A DNA stretch of 64,000 bases from Limnomonas spitsbergensis (Eukaryota > Chlorophyta > Chlorophyceae > Chlamydomonadales): assembly GCA_037349105.1 (NCBI GenBank), contig JAYJMM010000062.1:206001-270000 (forward strand). Reading direction: 5' to 3'. Numbering within the stretch: position 1 is the first letter of the stretch; each line of letters starts with the position of its first letter. Of the stretch, positions 1-11,744 are shown one piece after another. The notes under the pieces were generated by a model that was given only the letters and a program-made list of their open reading frames with translations, did not search any database and was not told the DNA's origin. The position numbers and the translations under genes are program-made.

Positions 1-3000
1 ACTTCCTCGACGGTGCGGCTGCCCATGGAAGCGGACACCTGCTCCCAGCGCTTGGGAGTGCCCTAAGGGCGCACAGGCAGCAGCATTGTTGGTCAGTTCA
101 TGTTTTCCCCCTCAACGGTGCAAGTGCGGATGCAAGCAGACACCTGCTCCCAGCGTTTGGCAGTGCCCTGGGGGTGCAGAGGCAGCGAAATTGTGGGTCA
201 GTTCATGGGCCCATACATACATAGATACCGGTTTATGTTTTCCTCAATGGTGCAAGTGCGGATGCAAGCAGGCACCTACTCCCTGGTGCGAGAGGACACT
301 TGGCGGTTTAAGTGCGGGCGTCAGCCGATACCTACTCCCAGCGCATGGGAGCGTCCTGCAGGTTCGAAGGCAGTGCCGCTGTTGTCAAGTTCATCAACCC
401 ATACATAAGTATACCCTTTCCTCATCAGTGTGAGTGCGGGCATAAGCAGACACCTGTTGGTGAAAGTGTGGATATAAGCGGACACCTGCTCCCAGCGGCC
501 CCCGAGGGGCACAGAGACAGCGGTATCGTTCGTGGGTTTATCAACCCTGTATACATCTGTATACTCCTCATTGGTGCAAGTGTGGACACAAACTAACACA
601 GCTCCCAGCATCAGGTGGATAGGTCAGTAGAAGTTAGTCCACTGTCCACTGACCCCTTTTCCCCTCCCCAACCCCCCCTGCGCCTCTCCCCCTCTCCACC
701 ACACAGCCCCCCACCCTCCCCCACCACCTTAGCCTCACCTGGGGGTACTTATCGATTGCCTTCTCCATCATGCTGAGCTCCTCCTCCGTCCAAAGCTTTA
801 GCGCATCCAGCTTCTTTTGGTACTCAATCTTGGCAGCTTCCTGCAGCACCGGAGGTTGAAGGTTTAGATTTACATTTTAGGGTTTCTGGGGGGCTTCAAT
901 CTTGGCAGCTTCCTACTCCGCACAGGAGGTCCAACATTTAGGGTTTCTAGGTTCAAGAGCTTCTGAGGTTCCACAATTATGACAGCTTCCTACAACACAG
1001 GGACCTTGGTTTAGAGTGTAGGGTTAAATTGTATGGGTTTTCAGGGTTCCTCGTCTTGGCAGCTTTCTACAAAAGGGGGGCGGGGAGGTCGTGAAGGAAA
1101 ACAATGCAATGTCTCTTCTAGTCTAGCAGTCCCCGCTCCCGTCCTCTTGCTTACGCTGCCCCCATACCCCTCGCTCCCTGCACTTGTCCTCCCTATGCTC
1201 CGCTGCCCCCAAACACCTTGCTCCCTGATCTTATCCCTCCCGATCCGGCTATCTCAAAGCCCTTCCTCCCTCGTCCACTGCCCCCATATCCCTGCTCCCA
1301 CACCTCGTCCTTCCAGCTGATTCTTGCACCTCTCTGTAAATCTCCCGCCCCCTCGCTCCCCTCACCCACGTCCATAGCTCCCCGCTCCCCCCATCCCCCT
1401 CGCAGCTGCTTCTCGCACCATCTTGAACAACTCCTGTTCCACTTGCTCCCGCTCCTGTCCCCCACATTCCTTCCACATGACCACCCCTCTCACACTGGCA
1501 GGTCCTTCTCATCCTTTCCAGTAGATCACCTGATACCCTTTCTCCTACCCCTCCCAAATTCCTTCCACATGGCTGCCACGCCTCACTCTCGCAGCTACCT
1601 CCCAAATTCCTTCCACATGGCTGCCACGCCTCACCCTCGCAGCTACTTCTTGTGCCTTCTTGTAAATCTCCTTTGCCCGCGCCTCCTTCTCGTCATGAGT
1701 CATGAGCAGGTCCACCTGCTTAAGAGCCAGATCCCGCTGCTGCTCCCTGTTTTGTACAAGAATAAGGGTTTAGAAGGACTCCAGGGCTTAGCGATGACGT
1801 TGGCAATGAAGAGGGTTAAAAGGTTAAAGACAGAATGCCACCATATCAGGCAAACCAAGGGAAACATGATGTTAGGTAGACAGCCCCATGCAGCCCCGTG
1901 TCAGACAGCCCCATGCAGTCAGTTGGACAGACCCATGCAGCTTCATGCAGCCAGCCTCGTGCAGCCAGCCACTCAGCCTCATGTTACAGACACCCAGGCA
2001 ATTTCATGCAGCCAGCCCCACACAGCCTCGTGATAGATAGCCCTGTCCCTACAGCCCGACAGACAGCCCCATGCACCCATGCATGTCCGGCGACTCCCAC
2101 CTGGTGATTCCAAACTCGCTTAGTGCGTTGCACAGAGCCTGCATGGCCTCCAGCTCCATCTTGCTAGTAATCTTCTCCAGATCATCGTCATCCAGCAGAC
2201 GGTCAGGGCCACCTGAATCGGAGTCGAGGAAATCACTTTTTGGTCGTATACTGGCACTAAATTGAGCTCAAGGAGGTTACGCCGCAGCTCCTCAACCAAA
2301 GGTGGTGGGCCGAGGCGGTTCCTCTCACATCCAAAACCCGCTCCTGCGCTGTTTTTTTGTCCGAATACCGGCACTAAATTCGTACATACCAGGAAGCGTA
2401 GCGTTATAATGAAAAGGGCGGATGAAACATGGCTTGCCACTTGTCAGGGGCAGTGATGACAAGGCTGACAGTATCGGCATAACCTACCAGCCAGAGGCCG
2501 ACGGAGCTGCAAGCGCTGCCTGGAAGTTGCGGCGCGTGTCACCCAGCCTACGCCTCCCCAACCTGAACCCTGTCGATCGCGCCCTACCATTCCCCCTCCT
2601 ACTTAAAGACGATGTTCACCAGCTTGCAAATGCGCTTGGCCCTCCCCACCTTGACCCCTCCCTGCTCTCCCACCTCTGCCCCCCGCTTGACTTTGCACAG
2701 CCTTTGTTACTCCTCTTCCATTGCCTCTTCATAGCCTTGGACCATCGCATCCGCTCTCCTGGCCTCCACCACTACCCTATACCTGCCATCCCCTGGCTTC
2801 TACCCCTCCCAGCTCCCCCCCCCAAACCGTAAGTTCATTATGTGCATCCGTTGTTGCTCCTTTTCAAAGGCCTTCGTCACCATCTCGTCCACCACCTCTC
2901 TCTCCTGGCCTCCACCACTACCTTATACCTGTCACCCCTACAGACCTGCCCCCTCGTTGATGGCTCGCAGCCATTGCTGCTCATTATTTAGGGCCTTCTC

Positions 3001-6000
3001 ACCATCTCATCAACACTCTTGGCCTCCCGCTACTTTGTCCCTATCATCCCCCTTGCCCCTACCCTTCCTTACCTCCCCCCACCTCCCCCACTCAATGCCC
3101 CCCCCCCCCCTCCCTGCCCCCTTACTTGCCGCCCCCCAACCCCCACATGCCCCTCCCCCCCCTCAATGCCCCCCCCCTGCCCCCTCGTTGATGGCTCGCA
3201 GCCGTTGCTGCTCCTTATTCTGTTCTTCTGGACCTTCTCACCATCTCATCTACACTCCTGGCCTCCTGCTACACTGTCCCTATCATCCCTCTGGCCCCTA
3301 CCCCCCCCCCTCCCCCCCCACACACACATGCCCCCCCCCCCCCCTCCCTGCCCCCCTCCCTGCCCCCCCACTTGCCCCCCCTCCTCCCTGTCCCCCACCT
3401 CAATGCCCCCCTCCTCCCTGCCCCCTCCTCCCTGTCCCCTCCTCCCTGCCCCCCCCCCCACCCACCTGCCCCCCCACTTGCCCCCCCTCCTCCCTGCCCC
3501 CCACCTCAATGCCCCCCCTCCTCCCTGCCCCCCCCCCCCCCCCCTCTCCTCACCTGCCCCCTCGTTGATGGCTCGCAGCCGTTGTCGCTCCTTCTTCATC
3601 GCCTTCTTCAAGACCTCGCGCACGCGCTTGGCCTCCTCTGCCCGCTGCTTTTCTGAGTCAGCCGCAGACCGCTTGGCCTGGAACACCCAGGGAGCAGAGA
3701 CAAGGTCACACGTGTTCACACAACAAGGTCACACATACTCACACAGTCAGGTTGCCTTTTAGGGTGGTGCACTGGTGAGCGATACCTCCTGCCCTTCTCA
3801 TACCTCTTTAGCCTCAGTCTTCTCTATCTATCAAAGGTATAGGGGCGTGGGCACCTCGTATAATCACGGAACAGACTCCCGCCCGCCTCGTACCTCTTCA
3901 GCTTCTGTCTTGATCCGTTCCGCCTCCTCAATGACGCGGCGCCTGGCGTCTTCCTTATCCTGCTTCTTCTTCTCCCTGTCAGGCAAGCAAAATTAGGGTA
4001 CACGTTAAGGGCTTCATTACTTGAGGAGAGGGCATTTCAACAGGAGGGTTAGAAATTTATTTTGGGGCAGGGAATGGACGGTTAGGGTTCATGTTCAAAG
4101 CATATTTGTACCCCTGTGAGGGCATGCAACTTAATGGTTTAGGGTTCACCTTCTACTGTGAGGTCATTTCACCTCAGGGTTCAGGGTCTCTCCCTGAAAG
4201 GGCATTTCACAACAGCCCCTCCATCCCTTACCCTGAACCCTCGGCACCCACCTCATGCTTCTTTACAATGCATGTGTTGGTGTCATTGAGCGTACGCATG
4301 GATGTGGGGGGTCAGGTCTTCAAGGTACACACTTTTGGACACCCACCTCTCCTTCTCCAACCCTTCAGTCCGTAACCTGTATCCTTAGAAACCTACCTCT
4401 CCATCCGGTCATCCTCCTGCTTCTTTACAATGCGAGGATCGATGCGGTACGCGTTGTTCACAAACTCTTTCATCCTCTTCTGATCCTCCTTCTTGGCCTT
4501 CTCGCGCAGCTTCATGTTGTTGCGCTCAATCCAGCGCCGGTGCTCGCGGCCCTCAGCGCCCTCCATGTCCTCCTCGTCAGGGTGGGGAAACTCGCGCCAT
4601 GACCTGGGGTGCAAAGGAGGCATGGAGTGAGAGAGTGCATGTTTGCCGCCTGTTCGCCCCCCACACATACCCACCCAGTTCCTTTCGTCTCCTTGAGGAG
4701 TGGGGGGCTAACGTCTCAACCTGGGTTTCAAGGGTGGCAACGAGTGGGATAATGCACACCAACGCGTTCACAAGCACGACCACCATCATTCAAAGGGCTC
4801 TCCCCCCTAGTTTATTCCCCCGTTACATAGACAGATCAAGCACGGGAAGCGATCAAGTTTTCTCGAATCCCCAAATCTCACTTGAACGTGAACCAGAAGT
4901 CGTAGAACTTGCTGACCTCCTCAAAGCTCGTGTTGTCATCTCCTAGGTCAGGGACCGGCCCGCCGCTCTCCATGGCCCACCTCGAATTGCGTCGGAAGGC
5001 GGGACCAAACACCTGACCGACCAAAGGGAGGGGGCAGCAGCAGCATGTCAAAACAATGGTAGGGAGGAGGCACTGGCTCGCCAACCTCCCTGCCCAGGAT
5101 CTGTTGCAGTGTACTGCCTGTTTCCATGCCTGTACTTCCATACTGCCCAGTCGATACTAGTGTACTGCCCCTGTCTGTACTTGTATCATGCCCGGGCCCT
5201 GTCAGTACTTGTGTACTGCCCTCGCCCAGTCGCCCAATAGGTGCCAGTGTACTGTCCCTGCCCATGTCCGTACCAGTGTACTGCCCCTGCCTCTGTCTGT
5301 ACATGCGTACTGCCCCTGCACTTAATCTTAAGCAGATGCACCTTACTTAATTCTCCACTGCGCACCTTAATGAAGTCCACCGCGGCGCACTCAGAGGGAA
5401 GCGTGTCATCAAACTCATCCACAGAGTCAAACTCTCGTCGCTTGGCAGGGTCCGACAGAGTCTGAAGATACAAAGCAGAAGGGCAAAAGGGGGGGGGGGG
5501 GTGAGATTTAAGTTGTGAGTGTCTAAGGGTGCTTAGTTTGGTGCTTGTTACCCACTCAGCATCCTCTCAGCACGACTTTCCTCGCCACTGTCCCCCCACC
5601 TCAACTCCCCTTGAACCTCTCCTTGCGCACCAGTCAGCACCCTTTCCCTTCCATCACAACTCCCTGCCTCCCTCCCCTCCCTTTTGTGCACCACACACCA
5701 CCCTTCCTCCTCTTACACAACTCCCTGCCCCCCTCCACCCCACCCCTAGCCCCTTTCCCTTGCTCACCACCCTCTTCCCCATAATTCACACCCTTCCCCC
5801 CTCCCTCACCCCATTGTCCCCTAGCCTCTCCCCCTTCTCCCTCCCTAATGCACCACTCACCACCCTGTCACCTCATTGTCCCCTCCGGCACCCCTCCCCT
5901 CCTACCTTCCCCTCACTTTCCCCTCCCCCCTACCCTTCCCTCTCCTCCTCCCCTCTTCCCTCCCCTTCCTCCACCCCCTCGCCCCCTCCTGCACCACTCA

Positions 6001-9000
6001 CCGCATACGCATCCTGAATCTGCTTGAAGTGCTCCTCAATTTTTTGCTTCTCTGTCTCATCCTCTACTCCAACCAGCTTCTTATCCGGATGGCACTCGAG
6101 GCAGACCTTGCGGTACGCTGCACAAAAAATGTGGAATCATGATCAGGTCTGTCGTAGCAGACATGAGCAAGAATCGAACTCGAGGCGTAGGCAGCACACA
6201 AAACAAGGGAAAATCATTTTCATGCGTTTGCCATTCTCCATGCCTGAATTCATGCATCGGCCCATGCTCGTATGCTTCCATGCACAGACAGTAACCATGG
6301 CACACTTGCACACACTTGCCTTCATGCCCTCTTCCATGCCCGTGCATGCGGCTGCTATCGCGCAGAGGAGCGCCCCCATGCGCCACACTGTTGGACGCCA
6401 ATGCACTGCACATTCATTCCTCCCCCCTACCCCCAACGTCCTTACACACACTCACAGTCTTTCAGCATCTTTGGCGTTGCCAGGAAGCGCTCATTCTTGA
6501 GCCCCAACAGCGCGTACAGGTCGACGCCTTTCTTCTTCACATCCTTGGTCTTCTTTTTACTGCTCTTCCAGCTCACCCTAAGGAAGGTAGGGCAATGATT
6601 CAGGGGTCAGGGACAAGGCTTCGGGAGCAGGGTTAACGCTGCTCCCATCAACAGCATAACGTGGGCCTCATTTGGTCAAATCACCAGCGCCAAGCTGCCC
6701 TGCTCACTTAACTGGCAGCACCCGGCCCTTCCGGGAAACTCAAATGGGTGGTTGAGGTTCAAGGTTTAATCCTTACCGCTGAAGTCCCTTAACAGGCAAT
6801 ACCACGCCCTTCTGGGTAAGGCCCTTCGGTGGATAGGGTTGAGGGATGAGGGGATACACCCTGAACTTGCTTACTGGCAGTGACTGGCCCTTCCAGAAAA
6901 CGCAGTGGGTGGATACTTAGATGCTGCCCCCTTCACTAGCAGCATGGGGCCAATGGCCTTGCGTGCTGCTCTTCTTTGGAAGAAGAGCAGGGACAAGGGC
7001 GCTGCGCAGCAGCATGCTCCAGACTTTCTTCACTGAGCGCCAAAGCCACCGTTGGCAGGCTGCTGGTTGGCTGCCGCTGGGCTGATTGGGAGCAAGCCCT
7101 GACCAGCCTGCCGCCCGTGGCCCAAGCAGCGGGGCTTGCTGCATCACACCACCTCTGCCATAAATCTCTGTCATAAATTGCTGCACTGTAGCTGAAATAA
7201 ACCATGCACTCTTCCTTAGCTGGCCGCGGTACTTCCTAACAGGCTTCTGAAGCAGACTGTCTCTAAACAGCCCCCCCCCTCCCTGACTCCGTGACATCTC
7301 TGGGGTGTAATCACGCATGTCAGGATGGACTGCTGGCCCCTCTGAGAGGCCCGGCTGATGCCACAGTAGTAGCGGGCATACACTCACACTTGGTATTGCA
7401 AGCCAGGTCTTCATGCTTCCCGTTCGGCGCCCTTTCCTTCCCCTGTCCTGCCTTCCAGTCAGAATTTCACTCCTGACCCATGTAGCCTCATTCTCCTCTC
7501 GTCAAAGGCCAGTCACTTAATCTTGTGAAGGCCGCTCTACTTCTCGCAGACTCTTCACAGAGGCCCTTGACCCTGTTCTGGTCAAAGGACCCTCTCACCT
7601 CTCGCGGTCCAAAACTTCCCTAATTTCCACCCAAGCCTTCTATTATGATCGGACATGTTTGTCTCATGCTGCCCCGCAACCTCCTGGTTAAAGGCTCCCC
7701 CCTCCCCTTTCTGTTTCAAGGCTCTCACCCCTCTGGCCCCTTGTCCATGTCGTTCACACTCGTGGTGCGAGATATCGGGTTGCTCTGTTCGCTGCTCACA
7801 TCAGAGTTGGCCTCATCTCCAGATTCATCTGCGTGGGGAGGTCAGTGGGAGGGGGGACATTCATTGAGGCTCTGCATAGCAGGTCAGGAAGCTGCTCCGC
7901 TCACTGTTCATTCAGAGCCAGTCGCAACTCCAAGGCCTGCACCTGCATGCTCGGGTGCTGGTGTGAGTGGGAAGACGTGAAGTGTGTTACTGTGTGGGAG
8001 GGTGGTTTCCAACTGCTTCATTTCCGTATCTGAAGCCACCAGTGCATGCAGTAGGGCTAAGAGGGGATGCAGTGTGCTCAGCCTTAATACCCTCCCTTGT
8101 AGGCCTTGGCAGGGCATGCATCATGATGGGCGGGTAGGTGTGTCAGCAGTCCTGGGCTTGCCATGCAGTCGCATGGGACAATGCTGATGTGACCTCTGTG
8201 TTGCATGAGGGGGTGAGCTGCTTTAGCAAGTTCTTTCGCAGCTGATGCTCTCCTCAGGATAGGGGGCTCAGAGTGCTGCTTCCAGCAATGGTGGAGGGAG
8301 GGGAGGGGGAGATGTTGCTGTCAGGTGAACGTGTTGGTCCATGGGTTGCAGGGCAGCAGCAGACAGGCGGGGGAAGAAGCTTGTTCATATTGCTCGGTTT
8401 AAGCATCCAACCGTTGCCAGATTTTGGGAGGGCCAGGGGGGGGGGAGGGGAGGGGAGGGCCAGGGGGGGGGGAGGGGAGGGGAGGGCCAGGGGGGGGGGA
8501 GGGGAGGGGAGGGCCAGGTGGAGGGAGGGGAGGGGAGGGCCAGGTGGAGGGAGGGGAGGGGAGGGACCTTGCTGGTCCTCAGCATGGGTGTTATGTTACA
8601 ACATGGATACGGATGTGGATAGGGCTGGGGGCAGAAGGCCAGGGCATGAGAGGGATGGGTCAGGCGCCGGGGGTCTTGACACCTGGCTCGCTGGCAGCGG
8701 CAGCAGCAGAGACACCAGTGCCCGGATACCATGATGGGGCGGTGGGTGGCGACAGCTGGGAGAGGGGGGCAGGCAGGTGAGCAGGGTGGGACTTGGGGAG
8801 GGGACAGGTAGGGGACTCTTTTCCTGGGGAGGACGTGTGCATTTGATACTGCCCTTAAATAGACCCGGTGTGAGGGGGGGGTCGCGGCAGCAGCCACGGG
8901 GCCGCAGCCAGTAAGGCTGCCGAGGCAGCTTTGCGGGGCCCACTCCTGCGGGGGATCTCGTGGGAACGGCTCTCGGCTCTTTTGCAGTCAGGAGGGAGTC

Positions 9001-9336
9001 TAGATTGCCGGAGACGCGCCAGGGTAGCACAGTCGCTCTTTGCAGGCAAGTAAACTTACTGGAAAATCCTGGACAGCGGGCTATTTTTTTCAGGCGGCAG
9101 CGTAGGAGAATCTTTTTCACAATAGCATCCTCGGCGAGACCAAGCGTGCAGGATGATACTCCCCAATCAACAAGCTCACCTAGCAGCCCCTGCTGCAGTA
9201 GCACCGCTTTCTGGAAGGACGCTCCCGCCGGCTCCTTGTGCGATATCGGCAACATCCCAGCCATAGCGCACAGCACCAACGGCTTGCCATCCCCTGGCCG
9301 CAACGCAGCATCAAACTCCAGGTATCGGACGGCCAT
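1..9336 (-). CDS. glsA: Zuotin / DNAJC2 (ZRF1, GlsA-type) J-protein, 3' end beyond window
   Basis: Ribosome-associated Hsp40 co-chaperone of the zuotin family; the Volvox member, GlsA, is needed for asymmetric division. Exons (minus): 9336-9180, 7828-7729, 6577-6456, 6117-6002, 5461-5366, 5012-4882, 4603-4397, 3975-3894, 3677-3554, 2212-2101, 1746-1635, 840-739, 62-<1; all GT-AG, phases agree throughout (507 residues in window). Residues 1-50 match the plant zuotin N-terminus (MAV...DGKPL...EPAG), which fixes the start at 9336. The J domain spans about 104-165 with HPD at 136-138. The zuotin homology region follows (FGPAFRRNSRW, SWREFP, RRWIER, NAYRIDPRI), then a charged Lys/Glu/Arg helix, the DLEKI...LCNALSE segment, and the first SANT/Myb repeat (W470 TEEEL, then KRWEQVSASMGSRTVEE in the last exon). 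The family's second SANT would lie outside. Introns are long and full of exon-edge copies. An in-frame ATG at 9490 exists, but the homology supports 9336. Confidence 0.95.
85..620. repeat. Tandem decayed copies of the SANT exon 5' edge
   Basis: The intron before the last visible zuotin exon (62-1) holds about five degenerate units of roughly 90-125 bp. Each carries a version of the exon core, which reads ACACCTGCTCCCAGCG on the plus strand (exon 35-50; copies near 139, 271, 328, 447/482 and 594). Between them recurs a spacer of the form TGGTCAGTTCAT...CATACAT...GGTGCAAGTGCGG. No copy keeps a full open exon, so they read as intron. They explain the short spurious open frames in this stretch. 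Confidence 0.8.
858..1080. repeat. Decayed copies of zuotin exon 12 5' edge
   Basis: Exon 12 begins (minus) just inside 840; its edge reads CTTGGCAGCTTCCTGCAG on the plus strand. Related strings recur at about 890-912, 976-1000 and 1050-1072 (CTTGGCAGCTTCCTAC, ATGACAGCTTCCTACAACA, CTTGGCAGCTTTCTACA), separated by spacers with AGGGTTT-like motifs. All copies lie in the intron upstream of the exon they resemble. Confidence 0.75.
1310..1634. repeat. Decayed copies of zuotin exon 11 3' edge, with a local tandem duplication
   Basis: Exon 11 ends (minus) at 1635; its edge reads CTCGCAGCTACTTCTTG on the plus strand. Copies occur at about 1398-1460 (CTCGCAGCTGCTTCTCGCAC and on, preserving about 60 nt of exon-like sequence) and 1314-1345 (CAGCTGATTCTTGCAC). 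A 45-bp direct duplication (TTCCTTCCACATGGCTGCC) sits at about 1559-1640, with a third partial match at 1467. All lie in the downstream intron. Confidence 0.75.
1860..2075. repeat. Degenerate CAGCC-rich short repeats in zuotin intron 10
   Basis: The stretch is dominated by variants of ACAGCCCCATGCAG and CAGCCTCATGCAG. It lies between exon 10 (2212-2101) and exon 11 (1746-1635). No coding signal is seen; it looks like simple intronic expansion. Confidence 0.5.
2830..3552. repeat. Decayed copies of zuotin exon 9 3' edge within poly-C tracts
   Basis: Exon 9 ends at 3554 (minus), and its plus-strand edge reads CCCCTCGTTGATGGCTCGCA. The same string recurs almost unchanged at about 3180-3205 and 2950-2975, each followed by decaying exon sequence (GCCGTTGCTGCTCCTTATT, then CACTCCTGGCCTCC in place of GCGCTTGGCCTCC). 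A more decayed copy lies at 2848-2915. The gaps are filled by C-rich microsatellite made of CCCCCTCCTCCCTG variants (3040-3180, 3300-3545). The long proline-rich open frames here are compositional artefacts. Confidence 0.8.
3780..3840. repeat. Decayed copy of zuotin exon 8 3' edge
   Basis: The plus-strand text CATACCTCTTTAGCCTCAGT at about 3800 mirrors the exon 8 edge CGTACCTCTTCAGCTTCTGT at 3889, including the splice donor complement TACCTC. It lies just downstream (minus strand) of exon 8, inside intron 8. Confidence 0.65.
4190..4300. repeat. Decayed copy of zuotin exon 7 3' edge
   Basis: TGCTTCTTTACAATGCATG at about 4255-4273 copies TGCTTCTTTACAATGCGAGG of exon 7 (about 4419). The flanking CCCACCTCA corresponds to CCTACCTCTCC at the donor. 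It lies in intron 7, downstream of the exon it resembles. Confidence 0.7.
5100..5335. repeat. GTACTGCCCCTG minisatellite in zuotin intron 5
   Basis: About eight degenerate units of 25-50 bp with the core AGTGTACTGCCCCTGTCTGT lie between exons 5 (5461-5366) and 6 (5012-4882). There is no coding signal. Confidence 0.65.
5540..6000. repeat. Pyrimidine-rich low-complexity intron
   Basis: Intron 4 of the zuotin gene is a C/T-rich stretch (CCCTTCC, CTCCCC, CACCACTCACCACCC) with periodic CACCACTCACC strings. That string resembles the donor complement of exon 4 (CACTCACCGCATACG at about 5995-6010). The Pro/Ser/Leu-rich open frames across it are not genes. Confidence 0.55.
6690..6920. repeat. Three-copy degenerate repeat in zuotin intron 2
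   Basis: Three units of about 80-85 bp share the form CAGCACCCGGCCCTTCCGGG...GGGTGG (about 6715, 6795 and 6875). I could not match the unit to a neighbouring exon with confidence. Confidence 0.55.
6921..7728. other. Rest of zuotin intron 2, with short exon 2 edge copies
   Basis: Between exon 3 (6577-6456) and exon 2 (7828-7729) I see no coding exon that fits the phase. Near 7580-7610 the text GTCAAAGGACCCTCTCACCT resembles TTTCAAGGCTCTCACCCCTC at the exon 2 donor (about 7714-7733), a probable decayed edge copy. Direct AGGCCCTTGACC / GTCAAAGG strings repeat around 7500-7600. Confidence 0.4.
8424..8568. repeat. G-rich minisatellite, five units
   Basis: Five near-identical units of about 28-30 bp with the core GAGGGCCAGG then (G)n AGGGGAGG lie in intron 1 of the zuotin gene. 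The runs of G make this a candidate for G-quadruplex formation on the plus strand (the template strand of zuotin). Confidence 0.8.
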
Positions 9337-11744
9337 TGCTGCTGCTGCTGCTTCTACAACCGCGGTGGTCAGTGGCGGCCAGTTGTGTCTAGGGGGTGCA
9401 GTAGCCGGTTTTCTGGTTCCGGAGCAACAGCCACCCTGTCGCCTCCCCACCCCCATCCCCAGCAGTCCACGGTCCATGCGGTCCATGGCGACGATTGCAG
9501 TTTTCGAAAATCGTTTCGTTGATTTTGAACATTGAACATGCCAGATACGGTAAGGCCTCTGAAATATTGGAACAGCCTGGGCGTCAGCATTCGAACAGAT
9601 CGATGCACGCAGGCAGCGGTTGCCCCCTTCTCGCCCCCGCCCCCCCCGCCCCCGTGTTCGCGCTCCCACGGGCAGTCTGCATTGGCGGCATACGGCGGGT
9701 GGGTTTACGGCACGATATTGAAACGCACATTGCGCAGAGACCCCGAAAGCAAACCGAGAAAGATGCACCGCCGAACATGAGCTTCCAACCGCTTCATTTT
9801 CTTATCAACAGTATTTGAAAGCTGCACCTCTTTGCATCGGGTGCTGCTGCGCCCACATGGTGCAAAATGCAAAGACCCTTCGATTTTCCAGCTTTTCAGC
9901 TCCCAGCCATACCGGTACCCGAGTTTTTTTCGGGAGCGTGCCAGGATTGAGTGTGTCCCCTCGATTAGCCTAAAGCTGAAAACTCCTGCAGAAAGAGTGA
10001 CCCCGGCACAACCCCACCTTGAGTCCCTATCCCCACCCATACAATTATGCCACATGAGGGCAGCATGGCCCACATGCATGAGCGACAGAGCGACACGACA
10101 TTGAGACGCGGATGAAGCATGGGGGAAAGCTTGCTGATACCAGTTTATATTGTCAGCTACGTGGCCACCTTCGACAGGCATGCTTGGCATAAAACTTGGA
10201 GCGGCCTGCTGCCGTGGTCCCAACTCCCAAGCAGTATGAATGCAGGCCGTGCATGGCGCTTTTGGATGTGTTTGGAAAGGAGTTGTGTAAGCAAAGCAAT
10301 CTCCGCAGCGGCACTGACAGGTCAGCAATGGTTGATGAATAACGATGGTTGCGTAGCGGCGGAGCAAGTTTAAGTGCCTGTACCGGTTTACGGGCACACG
10401 TCCCATGCATCAAATGTGATGATGCTCTGCACCACTGTAAACACTTTACCCTCATCCATATGCCCCTCCTCTATCTAGGCTCTGCTCCTACCAGGCCGTT
10501 GTACTCGGTCGTGTGTTCAGCAGGGCCCAGTGGTATGCACCATCCTTAACCTGGTTGTTTGCTGCTGGACTCATCTCTAACGGTCTCCTCACTACAAGGG
10601 TGCAACGCTCTCTCAACTTTGCTGGGCTATTTGCGTAAGTAGCTAAGCGGAGGGAAGGGGAGGGCGAGAATTGCATGTTAGACCAGAGTTCCAGACCACC
10701 AAAGGCTTAACCCCAATATTCCATCTTGAGCCATCATGCGAGCCGACTGTGTAAAATAAATGAATGCATCCTGGGCTAAAGGCTGAAGAGGTGCAGGCGT
10801 GTCAGGGCCCCAGATAAAAACTGGAACCCTAATACCTCATGTGGTCCTCTACTTCGTCACCAGGCCACAGCGATATAACCCCCAAAACGGCAAATCGGTA
10901 ATTGACGCGTCTTAGACTAGAGTACAGGAAAAGGATGGTACGGGGGAGAGCCCGCCACAACCGTCATCCGGGGCCGCAAGCACCAGGGCTTACTGCGCAA
11001 CTGTAGGCCAGGTTCTATCTGAGGTATAGCTGACTCACCCTAAATAAGCAGTGGCAGGAGAGAGACCAACCTATTTAAGGATCTGGACGGGCTGGGGATT
11101 CTTCAGAATTCCTTTCCTTTGGGGGGTGATATTTTCCCTCTCCCAATTCCTTCTGCTTCTTTCCTTTCACCTCTCGCCATTCGTTTATTTCACTCCTGCC
11201 CAGAGTATCGGGCGCCCACGCGGCAGAGGCTCTTTTGAGCCTGTCCCAGAGGTGTATCAATGGTATCATCGTTGACCTGTTCATGGCATACCGGTATGTC
11301 AATGACCACCATGTAAGACCCCGACGGCACTCAGGCGAGACATAAATCAGTTTTAAAATATCTCAAGCTGTTGCAAAGCAAAACATGCAGTCCTTAAGCA
11401 CTAACAGTCCTTGATGGGAAGACTGTCCCCTTGATTATCACAATTCCTTTCTCTGGTCTCATCTTTGTTTCTAGATTACTTATGCAACATTGAAATCGCT
11501 CACTTACAGAAGTTTCACACCCGGTACTCATCTCAATGATTATACAACACAGTTCACACTTTTTAAACACTTTACTCACTTAAGTTACACAACACATAGT
11601 GCCTCACCCATTTCACATTTTTTTAACACTTAATCTCATTGAAGTGTCGCTCACGCATCACACAGTTTTTACACAGACTTATATTTCACTTAGATCTTCT
11701 CCTTTCCTTCTTAATTTTCCTAGGAGGCGTCCTACCGAACTCTT

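Noticed and set aside
2840..3762. Proline-rich open frames of about 240 codons on the plus strand
   Set aside because: They lie antisense to zuotin exon 9 and its intron and result from C-rich microsatellite. The minus strand carries the conserved exons.
8596..9768. 390-codon minus-strand open frame as one protein
   Set aside because: Only 9336-9180 matches the zuotin N-terminus. A GT donor at 9179 with correct phase to the 7828 exon shows that the rest is intron or upstream sequence.
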